Source: Streptomyces sp. KL109B (lineage in GTDB: Bacteria > Actinomycetota > Actinomycetes > Streptomycetales > Streptomycetaceae). Taken from it: a DNA stretch of 64,000 nucleotides. Where the stretch lies: contig NZ_JASERL010000002.1 of the NCBI RefSeq assembly GCF_030766935.1, forward strand, positions 124,001 through 188,000. The letters are read 5' to 3'. This document shows, piece by piece, positions 25,621-34,536 of this stretch. The notes under the pieces are model-generated. The model made no database searches. It was not told the origin of the DNA and saw only the letters and a list, made by a program, of their open reading frames with translations. The position numbers were made by a program, and so were the translations under genes. Each line of letters begins with the position of its first letter. Positions within the stretch are counted from its first letter, which is position 1.

Positions 25621-28600
25621 CCGTGGCGACCCGCACCGCCGCGTCCCGGACGTCCGGACACGGGTGCCCGCGCAGCGCCGCCAGCTCGGCGCGCCACGGC
25701 GCGGGCCACGCGGACCGCTCCCCCGCGGCCACCGTGATCGCCCACGCGAAGAGGCCCTCCGTGTGGGCGTCGGCCTCGCGCAGTGCCCGCGCCACCCGGT
25801 CGAGCCCCTCCGGCAGCACTTCCTCGCGGCGCAGCCGCGCGCGCAGGGAGTCGGCCGTGCGGGCGGCGAGGGCGGGGCGGTCGGCGTGCAGCAAAGCCAG
25901 TTCCCGCAGTGCGGGCTCCGGCGCCGCGGGGTCGAGCGCGCCGAGCAGCACCTGCGCGGCCGACGGTACGAACGCGTCCCGCTCGGCGAGCAACTGGGCC
26001 ACGGTGCGGGCGGCGGGGCGCAGCGTCGGGTCGTGGGGCGCGCGGTCGGCCAGCAGCCGGGCGACATACTCGACGCGGCGGTGCGCGGGACGGTCCTGTT
26101 CATCGCCCGCGTCCGGCTCGGGCCCGTGACCCATGAGGGCGGTCAGCGCGGCGCACAGCACGCCCGTCCCTTCGGGTGTGCGGGCGGCCTCCTTCACCAG
26201 GCCCTCCGCCGCGTGGTGCCACAACTGCGGGGCCCCGCGCGGCACATCGCCGAGGGCGCGGGCGAACACCTGTGGCGCCCGCGGCGACCAGACCGCCCAA
26301 CCGCCGAGGGCGGCGAGGGCGGTGGCCGCGAGTTCGTCGTCGTCCGTGTCGGCCACGGCGGCGACGAGCTCCGCGTAGCGGGCCCGGTGGGCCGGGGCGA
26401 CGTAGAGCGGCGCGCGGCGCAGGGCGGCGTTGCGCAGTACGGCCTCGCGTCCCGGGCTCGCCGCGTCCGTGAGGATCTCCCAGGCGGGTTCCTCGGCGAG
26501 GAGTTCCTGCGCGGCGAAGGCGACACAGGTGGCGCGTACGTCGCGGTGGGTGTCCTCGGCCGCGTAGGCGCGGGCGAGCAGGCGGGCCGCTTGTGGCGCG
26601 GGGAGGCGGAGCGCGGCGAGACGGACGCCTTCCTTGCGGCTGGTGACCTTCTTGCCGGGGGCGGTCAGCAACTCCGTGAGCATCGGGGCGAGTTGGGACG
26701 GCGCTACGTGCCGTGACGCCTGCGCCGCCGCGTACACGGCGACCCTGGCGCGGTCGCCGCCCGCATGGCCGAGCAGCGACGCGAGGTCGTCGCCGCTGCG
26801 GCCGAGCACACCGAGGGCCGCCTCGGCGAGGGTGACATCGGAGGACTCGGCCCACTCCTGGGCCAGGGCGCGACCCCCTTCCGGCACGTCGGCGGCGCTC
26901 CGGATGGCGTCGACGCGCCGCCAGTACCGGAGCCCGGCGTCATCGACGATGCACCGCAACTGCCTTACGTAGGACCGCTGTTGGCGCGGCAGCCAGCGCC
27001 GCACCGCCGCCGCCCCGCCCACCGGGAACGCCCAGGCGCTCTTGGCCGTCAGGAACCGCCCGTACGGCGGCTCGTCGGCGAGGAAGCGGTCGAGGAGGTC
27101 GGTGCGCCGATACGCCACCACGCCGGCCACCCACGGGAGCCGCACGGCGGACGGCTCCAGGTCGAGGACGTGCGCGACCCGTTCGTCGCGGGTCGCGCGC
27201 GGTTCGAGCCACAGCCGGATCGCCTCCTGGGCCGTGTCGTCGTCGCCGTGCTCGACGGCGCGCCGCAGCCACTCCTGAAGCTCCGTCATCCCCGCGGCCC
27301 GGTGCTCGGCGCCGCGGGCCAGCGCGAGGGCGAGGCGGTAGTCGTTCTTCTCGGCCTCGGCGGCGATGCGGGGGCGGACCGCCTCGTACACCTGGTGTTC
27401 CTGGCCGCGGCGCAGCCTGCTGCCGAAGCGGCCGAGGTGGTCGCCGCGGTAGTGGTCGTACAGCGCGGCGAGGACGTCCAACGCCCAGTCGACGCCGGCG
27501 CGCTCCGGCCGTCCGGCGTGTTCGCACAGCACGTTGACCGCGAGCCGGTACAGCGCGCCGCCCGTTGACGAGGAGCGGTCGCGTGCCTGTACGGCGTCGG
27601 TGACCAGGCGTCCGAGGTGCGGCAGCGCGTCCGTCGACCAGAACGCGGGGCGCACGTCGTCGGCGAGGGCGCACAGCGCGGCGCCGCGCACCGGGTCCTG
27701 CTCATTGCGCAGCCGCTCCGCCAAGTCCGCGACCAGCTCCGTCAGTTGACCGGCGTCGGCGGCGCGGGCGACATTGCGGACCAGCAGCGGCCAGGCCACG
27801 GCCCGGTCGTCGGCGAGCGGCCTGCGGGTGGCCGCTCGCAGCGCCTCGCGCGCCTCGCCGGGCGGCAGGTAGGACTCGGCGCGCAGCACGGTCGCCCAGT
27901 CGGCGCCGTGCCCCCGGGCCGCATCGGCCGCGCGCCGGGCCACGGCGGCGACGCTCCTGCGCGGCAGCGCGTCGAGGAGCGCGGTGTGGACGCCTTCGTG
28001 CGCGGTGCCCCGCCCGGCCATGGCCGTCTCGTACGTGGTCCGGCGCTCGGCCGGTGCCTGCGCGCGCAGCAGCGCCGCGAGGTCGTCGGGGTCCTCCGCG
28101 AGCGCGCGAGCGTAGTCGTCGAGTTCCGGGGCCCCGGAGCGGGCGAGGGCGCGCAGCGCGGCGGTGTTCAGCCGGCGGGGTCCTGGCAGCGACGCGCGCC
28201 ACGGCCCCGTGTACATCCGCAGCACCCGCTCCGGCGCCGCCTTCGCCAACACGCCGACACAGGGCGCGAGTTGGCCCGGGAAGCGGGCGGGCGGGCATGC
28301 GTCGAGCAGGTCGAGGACGCGCGACGGTTCGGCCGGGGCGACGGCGACCAGCATCGGCGCGTACCGCTGGAACCACCCGCCACGGGCGTTCGCCGGGACC
28401 GCCGCCGCCGACCGCTCGGCGACGTCGAGCAGCACACCGGGGTGCCGCCTGACGAGCGACCGCCACCCCCGCACGGCATGGAGCACCTCCGGCAGGAGCC
28501 GCGCCACGACACCCTCCGAGCAACCGGGCAGCAGCCGCGCGGCCTCGACATCGCCCCAGGCCGCTCGCACCTCGTCCACGAGACGGTCGGCGAGCGCCGG

Positions 28601-28975
28601 GCGGCGGCCGGCCGAAAGGAACCCGAGGATCCCCCGGCGGACGGCCTCGGACGCGTCCCGCAGGGCGGCCTCGAACGCGGCGTCGGGCACGTCGAGTCCC
28701 TGCGCCGCCCGGAGCGCGTGCCCCCGTACGAACGGGTCGGGGTCGGCGAGGTGCGAAGCCACCCGGTCGGCGTCCCGCCCGGCGCAGGCGAGCAGCGCGC
28801 AGACGCTCCGCTCGTAGGGCCCACCGGCGTTCAGCTCGGCCGTCACGGCCCCGAGTTCGCCGCTCGCGGCCAGTTCCCCGGCCCGCCGAGCGGCCTCCCG
28901 TACCCGCTCCGGGTAGGACACGGGATCGAGGTCGGCGAGGAGCCGGGCGGCAGCGGTGTCATACGGATCGGACAT
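25616..28975 (-). CDS. Large HEAT-repeat-type alpha-solenoid protein, function unknown
   Basis: A 1119-residue protein made almost wholly of alpha-helical repeats rich in Ala, Leu and Arg. Recurring units resemble HEAT/ARM motifs, for example DPFVRGHALRAAQGLDVPD near residue 90 and HPCPDVRDAAVRVATA at the C-terminus. No signal peptide, membrane helix or catalytic motif was seen. Related uncharacterised proteins are frequent in Streptomyces. The ATG before SDPYDTAAARLLADLDP is the start; twelve further upstream codons are open but unlikely. It lies 57 bp downstream of a WhiB gene on the same strand. A scaffold role is possible, but no function can be assigned. Confidence 0.85.
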   Translation of the reverse strand: MSDPYDTAAARLLADLDPVSYPERVREAARRAGELAASGELGAVTAELNAGGPYERSVCALLACAGRDADRVASHLADPDPFVRGHALRAAQGLDVPDAAFEAALRDASEAVRRGILGFLSAGRRPALADRLVDEVRAAWGDVEAARLLPGCSEGVVARLLPEVLHAVRGWRSLVRRHPGVLLDVAERSAAAVPANARGGWFQRYAPMLVAVAPAEPSRVLDLLDACPPARFPGQLAPCVGVLAKAAPERVLRMYTGPWRASLPGPRRLNTAALRALARSGAPELDDYARALAEDPDDLAALLRAQAPAERRTTYETAMAGRGTAHEGVHTALLDALPRRSVAAVARRAADAARGHGADWATVLRAESYLPPGEAREALRAATRRPLADDRAVAWPLLVRNVARAADAGQLTELVADLAERLRNEQDPVRGAALCALADDVRPAFWSTDALPHLGRLVTDAVQARDRSSSTGGALYRLAVNVLCEHAGRPERAGVDWALDVLAALYDHYRGDHLGRFGSRLRRGQEHQVYEAVRPRIAAEAEKNDYRLALALARGAEHRAAGMTELQEWLRRAVEHGDDDTAQEAIRLWLEPRATRDERVAHVLDLEPSAVRLPWVAGVVAYRRTDLLDRFLADEPPYGRFLTAKSAWAFPVGGAAAVRRWLPRQQRSYVRQLRCIVDDAGLRYWRRVDAIRSAADVPEGGRALAQEWAESSDVTLAEAALGVLGRSGDDLASLLGHAGGDRARVAVYAAAQASRHVAPSQLAPMLTELLTAPGKKVTSRKEGVRLAALRLPAPQAARLLARAYAAEDTHRDVRATCVAFAAQELLAEEPAWEILTDAASPGREAVLRNAALRRAPLYVAPAHRARYAELVAAVADTDDDELAATALAALGGWAVWSPRAPQVFARALGDVPRGAPQLWHHAAEGLVKEAARTPEGTGVLCAALTALMGHGPEPDAGDEQDRPAHRRVEYVARLLADRAPHDPTLRPAARTVAQLLAERDAFVPSAAQVLLGALDPAAPEPALRELALLHADRPALAARTADSLRARLRREEVLPEGLDRVARALREADAHTEGLFAWAITVAAGERSAWPAPWRAELAALRGHPCPDVRDAAVRVATA

Positions 28976-29032
28976 GCGACGAGTGTGCCTGCCGACGCCG
29001 GGCGCACCCAACGAATATCTCCCCGTCCGGCG

Positions 29033-29275
29033 TCACGTACGCCGCAGCCGATGTCGCTCCTTCTCCGAGAGTCCGCCCCACACACCGAACCGCTCATCGT
29101 GTGTGAGGGCGTACTCGAGGCACAGCTGCCGGATCGGGCACAGCCCGCAGATCGTCTTGGCCTCGCGGACCGAGCTTCCCGGCTCGGGGAAGAAGAACTC
29201 GGCACCGGTCTGGGCGCACAGGGCCTGGTCCTGCCAGGTGGGGCCGGCAGGCGTAAGGGTCGTGTTCGCATACAT
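29033..29275 (-). CDS. WhiB family iron-sulfur transcription factor
   Basis: An 80-residue WhiB-like protein. Four cysteines for the [4Fe-4S] cluster are at 20, 43, 46 and 52 (C-X22-C-X2-C-X5-C), followed by the turn GVWGG and a short basic C-terminus SEKERHRLRRT for DNA or sigma-factor contact. The start ATG gives MYANTTLTPAG; a longer frame is open but not family-like. Its position next to the HEAT gene and ABC-F/UvrA-like genes resembles wblJ of S. coelicolor (from memory, unverified). It may be co-transcribed with the HEAT protein. Confidence 0.93.
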   Translation of the reverse strand: MYANTTLTPAGPTWQDQALCAQTGAEFFFPEPGSSVREAKTICGLCPIRQLCLEYALTHDERFGVWGGLSEKERHRLRRT

Positions 29276-29350
29276 ACGGCCACCCTGCCGCCCACCAAAA
29301 AACGTTTGATCAACGCTCAATCAACGAACGCCAACCCAAGCCCCGCACCT

Positions 29351-29396
29351 CAAGCCCCGCCGGCGATTGAGGCGCGGGGTCCGGGGCAGAGCCCCG
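29351..29396. repeat. 46-bp dispersed intergenic repeat, forward copy
   Basis: This copy starts CAAGCCCCGCCGGCGATTGA and ends GGGGCAGAGCCCCG. It lies between the WhiB promoter region and the 3' end of the VOC gene. The terminal CCGGGGC-AGA-GCCCCGG can fold into a hairpin, so it may end transcription of the VOC gene. Confidence 0.85.
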
Positions 29397-29433
29397 AGAC
29401 GCCACGCCCATCACCGGCCACCGACATCCGGCC

Positions 29434-30225
29434 TCACCCCTGCTCAGGGTCCCCCTTCAACACCGCGAACCCCGCCCCATACGGATCCACCAACTTCGCG
29501 ATCCGCCCCACCCCGGGAATACTGACCGGCGCGGAGCGCACCGTGCCGCCCAACTCCTGCGCCCGGTCCGCCACCCCGTCCACATCCGAGACGTGGATGT
29601 ACGGCGTCCAGTGCGGGTCCGCCCCGGCCTCCGCCGGGTCACTGCCCAGGGGGACCATGCCCCCGAACATCGCGTTCTCGTCCGTGCCCGGAGGGTTCAC
29701 CGTCGTGTACGAACCGCCGGGGAACTCGACGTCGAACGCGCCCCAGTCGAAGACCGAGCCGTAGAACCGCTTCGCCTCCGACACGTCCGGGACGTACAGC
29801 TCCACCCAGTTGAGGCTGCCGTCGTCCTTGATGTATTCGAGGCCCTTGTTCTTCCCCGGCTGCCAGATGCCGAAGGGGGCGCCCGCCGGGTCGGTGAAGA
29901 CGGCCATCCGGCCCAGGTCGAACACGTCCATCGGCCGCAGCAGGACCCCGCCGCCGGCCTGCTCGACGGCCTTCGCCGTGGCGTCCGCGTCCGCGCTCTG
30001 GAAGTACACGGTCCAGCCCGGCTCGCCCTGCTCCGCGGTGACGGTCATGGCGCCGCTCACCGTCCTGCCTTCAAGCTGGAACGTTCCGTATCCGCCCGCT
30101 TCGGGTCCTGCCGACTGGAACGTCCAGCCGAAGAGGCCGCCGTAGAACGAGATCGCGCCGTCCATGTCGGGGGTGCTGAGGTCCAGCCAGTTCGGCGCGC
30201 CGTTCACGAACTCAGTGGTGATCAT
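29434..30225 (-). CDS. VOC family protein, two glyoxalase-like domains
   Basis: A 263-residue protein with two vicinal-oxygen-chelate modules: residues about 8-125 (NWLDLSTPDMDGAISFYGGLFGW to DPAGAPFGIWQP) and 135-258 (NWVELYVPDVSEAKRFYGSVFDW to DPYGAGFAVLKG). Such proteins act as dioxygenases, isomerases or antibiotic-sequestering resistance proteins. The duplicated layout resembles Streptomyces hydroxylase and bleomycin-resistance-like proteins. The metal ligands cannot be fixed without structure. The ATG before ITTEFVNGAPNW is the start; GAGGAGGG lies about eight bases upstream. Confidence 0.88.
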   Translation of the reverse strand: MITTEFVNGAPNWLDLSTPDMDGAISFYGGLFGWTFQSAGPEAGGYGTFQLEGRTVSGAMTVTAEQGEPGWTVYFQSADADATAKAVEQAGGGVLLRPMDVFDLGRMAVFTDPAGAPFGIWQPGKNKGLEYIKDDGSLNWVELYVPDVSEAKRFYGSVFDWGAFDVEFPGGSYTTVNPPGTDENAMFGGMVPLGSDPAEAGADPHWTPYIHVSDVDGVADRAQELGGTVRSAPVSIPGVGRIAKLVDPYGAGFAVLKGDPEQG

Positions 30226-30378
30226 GCGTCTTGCCCTCCTCGTCGAGGGGTTCTCTTCTCGGACTCCAGAGTCTTCCACCGGGCACTGACAATCGCCGTT
30301 CCAGCCCGCTGACCTGGGCTGGTCCAGACCGGCGCCGCACACCAGTCCGTCTTCAACAGTTGAACGCAAACAAATCTT

Positions 30379-30430
30379 GAGAGCGCTCTCTGCCCAAAGT
30401 ATTGACGCCTCTGTTCACCCTCGCCACAGT
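30379..30430 (+). promoter_or_regulatory. LacI-type operator and promoter of the GH64 glucanase gene
   Basis: GAGAGCGCTCTC (30379-30390) is a perfect 12-bp palindrome sharing the GAGCGCTC core of the CebR site TGGGAGCGCTCCCA, bound by LacI-family sugar repressors in Streptomyces. Eleven bases further, TTGACG (30402-30407) and CACAGT (30425-30430) with a 17-base spacer form a plausible promoter. The operator lies just upstream of the -35 box. Induction by beta-glucan fragments is an inference. Confidence 0.55.
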
Positions 30431-30472
30431 AGGGCTCCCCCCCACACCCCCCACATTCAGGGAGTGCCCATC

Positions 30473-31693
30473 GTGATCTCGCGCAGAATATTTCTCGCCA
30501 GTGCCGGAGCGGGCCTCGCCACCACCGCGGCGGCGCTGACCGTGCCCTCCTGGACCGCGGGCGCCGCCCCGGCCACCTGTGAACTGGCCCTGGAGAACAA
30601 GTCGTTGACCGGCACGGTGCACGCGTACGTCACCGGTCACGAGAACGGGACCGGCAACTGGGTGCTGCTGCGCTCCGACGGCAGCGTCTACCACCCGGAG
30701 TCGCCGAGCGCCCCGCAGACCCCACTGCCCGTCGACTGCGCCATCCCGCTCGGCGCCCCCGGTTCGGCGCCGAAGGTCGTGACGCTGCCTCAGATGTACG
30801 GCGCCCGGGTCTACTTCGTCCGCGACGACACGCTCGACTTCTTCCTCAACCCCGGCCCCTCGCTCGTCGAGCCGGCCTTCGCCACGAAGGAGGACGCGAA
30901 CTACGGCAAGACCTGGTCGTTCTGCGAATTCACCTTCAACGCCGACCAGTTGTACGCCAACATCAGCTACGTAGACCTGGTGACGGCCCTCCCCATCGGC
31001 CTGAAGCTGGAGGGCGACGCCACGCACACCGTCGCCCCGCTCCCGGACGGCGCCGTCGACAAGATCGCCGCGGATCTCGCGGCGCAGGCCGCCAAGGACG
31101 GGCAGCCCTGGGACAAGCTCGCCATCAAGGGCGGGGACGGGAAGGTGCTGCGCGTGATCTCCCCGCAGAACCTCATGGCGCCGTACTTCGACCGGCCGGA
31201 CGAGATGCCGTTCCGCGACGTGTGGGGCGGCTACATCGACAAGGTGTGGGAGAAGTACGCCTCGACTGACCTCACCATCGACCTACAGGGCGGGCGCGGC
31301 GTGTTCACCGGCCGGGTCAGCGGCGACACCCTCACCTTCAACGGCGGTCACACCTTCGCCAAGCCCGCGTCGAAGGACGTCTTCACCTGCAACCACGGGC
31401 CGTTCGCCAACAACCCGGCCGACTCCGACGACAAGAAGGGCATCCTGTCCCGCCTCGCCGCCGGCTTCAACCGCAGCATCATGCTGACGCACACCTCACA
31501 GCCCAACGGCCTCACCTCGGCCGACTACTACCAGGACGCCACGACCAACCACTGGTCGCGCATCGTGCACGCCAACTCCCCCATCGGCTACGCGTTCCCG
31601 TACGACGACGTACAGGCCGACGGGCAGCCGGACGTGTCCGGCGCGGCGCACGACGGCAGTCCGCGCCGGTTCACGGTGAGCGTGGGCTCGTAA
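30473..31693 (+). CDS. Glycoside hydrolase family 64 beta-1,3-glucanase, Tat-secreted
   Basis: A 406-residue secreted enzyme that cleaves beta-1,3-glucan, typically releasing laminaripentaose. The N-terminus SRRIFLASAGAGLATTAAA is a twin-arginine signal. The GH64 catalytic region is SFCEFTFNADQLYANISYVD, with Glu152 and Asp168 sixteen residues apart, the same spacing as Glu154/Asp170 of the S. matensis enzyme. There is no carbohydrate-binding module. I chose GTG 30473, eight bases after GGGAG; an earlier in-frame GTG abuts that site. A LacI-type palindrome upstream suggests sugar-responsive control. Confidence 0.93.
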   Translation: MISRRIFLASAGAGLATTAAALTVPSWTAGAAPATCELALENKSLTGTVHAYVTGHENGTGNWVLLRSDGSVYHPESPSAPQTPLPVDCAIPLGAPGSAPKVVTLPQMYGARVYFVRDDTLDFFLNPGPSLVEPAFATKEDANYGKTWSFCEFTFNADQLYANISYVDLVTALPIGLKLEGDATHTVAPLPDGAVDKIAADLAAQAAKDGQPWDKLAIKGGDGKVLRVISPQNLMAPYFDRPDEMPFRDVWGGYIDKVWEKYASTDLTIDLQGGRGVFTGRVSGDTLTFNGGHTFAKPASKDVFTCNHGPFANNPADSDDKKGILSRLAAGFNRSIMLTHTSQPNGLTSADYYQDATTNHWSRIVHANSPIGYAFPYDDVQADGQPDVSGAAHDGSPRRFTVSVGS

Positions 31694-31711
31694 CGCGTGG
31701 GCTCAGGGTTC

Positions 31712-31741
31712 GTGGGCCCGTAACTCCCCTTGCGGGCCCAC
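31712..31741. terminator. Convergent terminator hairpin between GH64 and GMC genes
   Basis: GTGGGCCCG (31712-31720) pairs with CGGGCCCAC (31733-31741), a perfect 9-bp stem with a 12-base loop. It sits between the convergent stop codons and touches the GMC stop. The position suits a bidirectional terminator, although T-runs are absent, as is usual in Streptomyces. Confidence 0.6.
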
Positions 31742-33327
31742 TATTTGGTGGCGTCCTCGCGGATCAGGTCGGCGGCCCGCTCCGCGAGGGCGACCGTCGG
31801 CGCGTGCGTGTGGCCGCGCGTGATGCGCGGCATCACGGAGGCGTCGACGACGCGCAGGCCCTCGGTGCCGCGCACCCGGAGCCGGGGGTCGGTGACGGAG
31901 CCCTCGTCGGAGCCCATCCGGCAGGTGCCGACCGGGTGGTAGAGGGTCTCTGCGCCCGCGCGCACGGCGCGGGTCAGCGCCTCGTCGTCGACGACACCCG
32001 GGTAGCCGGCCATCGGCTCGGTGTGGTGCCCGGCGAGGGCGCTGTCGGCGAGCAGTTCCTCCGCTCGCCGCACACCGGCGACCAGCGTGCGCACATCGCC
32101 CTCGTGCGCCAGGTAGTCCGGGTCGATCCGCACCCCGGAGTCGCGGCCCGTCGGGGTGATCCGGCCCTCGCTCTCGGGCTGGAGCAGGATCACGCCGACC
32201 GTGAGCCCGTGCTCGGTCGGCGCCTCCAGGCCGTGGTTCACGAACGGGACCGGCGCGTACACCAACTCGATGTCGGGCGCGGTCAGTTCGGGCCTGGTGG
32301 CGAGGAAGGCGACGGCCTCGCCGACGTTCGAGGTGAGCGGTCCGCGCCCGCCGAGCAGGAAGCGGGCGATGTTGGCGGGCGAGTCGGCGCCGGTGAGCGT
32401 GATGGGCTTCGCGGCGCGGACGGTGACCGCGTAGGAGAGGTGGTCCTGGAGGTGGCGGCCGACGTCGAGGGATTCGACGAGGGTGTCGATGCCCGCCTCG
32501 GCGAGGGTCTCCGGGTCGCCGATGCCCGCCTGTTGCAGCAGTTGCGGCGAGTTGACGGCACCGGCGGAGAGGATGACCTCGCGGGTGGCGCGCAGGGTGC
32601 CCGCCGGGATCCCGGAGGCGACGACGCCCGCGGCGCGGGTGCCGTCGAAGTCGATGCGGGCGACGCGGGCGCCGGTGTAGATGTCGAGGTTGGGGCGGCG
32701 CGCGGCGGGCTTGAGGTAGCCGTCGGCGGCGCTCCAGCGGCGGCCCTTGTACTGGTTGAGCGGGGTGAGGGCGAAGCCGGAGTGGTCGGCCTGGTTCAAC
32801 TCGTCGAGTTCGCGCAGCCCTTGGGAGCGGCAGGCGTCGAGGAACGCGGTGGTGGTCGGGTTCGGGTGGCGCGGCGGCGAGATGTGCAGCGGGCCCTGCG
32901 CCCCGTACACGGAGTCGGCGCGCGCGGCGCCCTGCCAGTGCTCGGCGCGCTGGAAGTAGCGTACGAACTCGTCGTACGACCAGGGGGATCCGGCGACCTC
33001 GCCCCACGCGTCGTAGTCGGCGCGGTGGCCGCGCACCCACATCATGGCGTTGATGGCGGAGGAGCCGCCGAGGGTGTGTCCGCGCGGCCAGTACAACTCG
33101 CGGTCGTTCAGGGCGGCTTGCTTGGTGGTCGAGTAGTCCCAGTCGTACGGCGTCTTGAAGAGCTTGGGGAACGCGGCCGGGATCTTGATCTCGGTCTTGT
33201 TGTCGCGCGGCCCGGACTCGACGAGGGCGACCTTGACGGAGGGGTCCTCGGAAAGCCGCCCGGCAAGCACGCAGCCGGCGGATCCGGCTCCGACGATGAC
33301 GTAGTCGTACGTACGGTCCTTGCTCAA
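31741..33327 (-). CDS. GMC family FAD-dependent oxidoreductase (choline dehydrogenase-like)
   Basis: A 528-residue flavoprotein oxidising an alcohol. FAD binding is shown by [20 protein letters not shown] and [21 protein letters not shown]. The active-site His is in [10 protein letters not shown]. The second active-site motif reads GHTHAPT where many relatives have GNTNAPT, so the catalytic Asn is replaced by His, as happens in some GMC subgroups. The start is TTG at 33327 with GAGGAG five bases upstream. No betaine-aldehyde dehydrogenase is nearby, so choline is not supported as the substrate. Confidence 0.9.
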   Translation of the reverse strand: MSKDRTYDYVIVGAGSAGCVLAGRLSEDPSVKVALVESGPRDNKTEIKIPAAFPKLFKTPYDWDYSTTKQAALNDRELYWPRGHTLGGSSAINAMMWVRGHRADYDAWGEVAGSPWSYDEFVRYFQRAEHWQGAARADSVYGAQGPLHISPPRHPNPTTTAFLDACRSQGLRELDELNQADHSGFALTPLNQYKGRRWSAADGYLKPAARRPNLDIYTGARVARIDFDGTRAAGVVASGIPAGTLRATREVILSAGAVNSPQLLQQAGIGDPETLAEAGIDTLVESLDVGRHLQDHLSYAVTVRAAKPITLTGADSPANIARFLLGGRGPLTSNVGEAVAFLATRPELTAPDIELVYAPVPFVNHGLEAPTEHGLTVGVILLQPESEGRITPTGRDSGVRIDPDYLAHEGDVRTLVAGVRRAEELLADSALAGHHTEPMAGYPGVVDDEALTRAVRAGAETLYHPVGTCRMGSDEGSVTDPRLRVRGTEGLRVVDASVMPRITRGHTHAPTVALAERAADLIREDATK

Positions 33328-33424
33328 CGCGACTCCTCGGTGTTCCAGGCCACATACGGGTGGCACCGATGCTCTACTCCCCGGTAAGCGCTGTCCAGGG
33401 CCCGTTGTGCGGGATGCGGGGGGA

Positions 33425-33919
33425 TCACGTCACGAGGCGGTCACGTTCCGCTGCCGCGCACTCCGAGGTCGGCGAGCAGGCGGCGGCGGTGCGCGCGGCA
33501 CAGCTCGGCCACGAGGTCCTGCACACCATGAACAGCGGTACGAGGGCGAGGAACGGGATGCTGCGCAGGGTTTGCAGGGAGGAGTCGAGGAGTTCGTCGC
33601 CGAGCCGGGTGAAGCCCGTGACGACACCGAGGGTGAGTCCGGCGGTGAGGCCGATGACGAGCCCAGATCCGGAGCGGGTGAGGGAGGCGGCGAGGGCGTC
33701 GGGGAGTTGTCTGTTGCCCCACAACTCCCTTACGGCGTCGAGGACTTCGGCCGGTTGGGCGAGCACGTCCCGGGTGAGCAGGCCGGTCGCCGATGCGGCC
33801 CACCAGGCGGCGAGCAGGGCGAACGGTCCGAGGGCGCGCAGGGTGAGGGCGAGTCCGCGGCGGCGGGGGCGGACGCGCGGCGGGCGGGGTGACTCAAGGG
33901 TGGTGACCGGCGCGGTCAC
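33425..33919 (-). pseudogene. Truncated SsuC-like ABC permease fused out of frame to another gene's tail
   Basis: The first 120-odd residues are a good SsuC/TauC-type permease start (GPFALLAAWWAASATGLL, then LGVVTGFTRLGDELLDSSLQTLRSIPFLALVPLFMV). Where the family continues with the EAA loop and four more helices, this frame turns into low-complexity CRTSWPSCAARTAA and stops. The alternative frame from about 33525 down to 33441 reads VQDLVAELCRAHRRRLLADLGV, which looks like the C-terminal end of an SsuB-type ATPase (inference). A deletion of roughly half the permease and most of the ATPase gene explains this. The GTG overlaps the stop of the binding-protein remnant (GTGA). Confidence 0.75.
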
Positions 33920-34309
33920 TTGAGTTTCCGCACGTCGAGGACGTGGCGCGCGATGTCGACCTTCTTCTCGGTGACCTTCTGTTCGGCGTAGAACGCGGCC
34001 ACCTTCTCGAATCGGCGCAGCTCCGCGCGGCCGATCGGCTCGACGGTGGCCGCGCGCCGCATGATGTCGAGCTGCGCGGTCCGCGCCCGCCCGGCGACGG
34101 CCTGCGGGCCGGCGTCGGTGTTCACGTTGAGGTACGCGGCCGGGTAGCGCCGCTCCTTGGCGCTGCCGGAGTGGAGGGGTGACGGATATGCCGCCCTCTC
34201 CGTCCGCCTCCCCCTCGGTGTCCGCGCACCCGGCGAGCGGGACGAGGGCCGATGCCGCCAGGAGCGCCACGAGCGGCGTCCGGGCGGCGATGACGTTCGG
34301 TGTGCGCAT
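33916..34309 (-). pseudogene. Remnant of an SsuA/TauA-like solute-binding lipoprotein with internal deletion and frameshift
   Basis: The start is intact: a lipoprotein signal LVALLAASALVPLAGCAD, then an acidic linker to about residue 45. The family-like C-terminus (AELRRFEKVAAFYAEQKVTEKKVD, ending RKLK) is present but in a different frame, and the roughly 250 residues of the ligand-binding domain are missing. No single frame encodes a functional protein. It precedes the truncated permease with a GTGA overlap, the usual order of aliphatic-sulfonate or taurine importers. The operon is therefore decayed in all components. Confidence 0.75.
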
Positions 34310-34536
34310 GCGGGGTCCTCGCGTACGACGACGGCTGCGGGCCCGGGAGGGAACGGGCGCGGCCGGACGCCGGAGCGGGGAGGCGGGGCCGCGCCGTTCC
34401 CACCTTCACCCTGACGCTCGTTCAACTTCCGCTGACAGGGCGCCAATCGGGAGCGCGTGATGCACGCGACCGCTTGCGCGAGGATCTCGACGGAGCCGGG
34501 TGCTCCCCCGCACGCCGTGCGCCACCGCCGGTGCCG

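Noticed and set aside
31741..33327. Calling the GMC gene betA (choline dehydrogenase)
   Set aside because: There is no aldehyde dehydrogenase, betaine transporter or BetI partner next to it, and the active-site motif differs; the specific substrate is unsupported.
33328..33424. Possible small gene or phage attachment site beside the decayed importer
   Set aside because: No integrase, tRNA or flanking direct repeats were seen; deletion alone explains the remnants.
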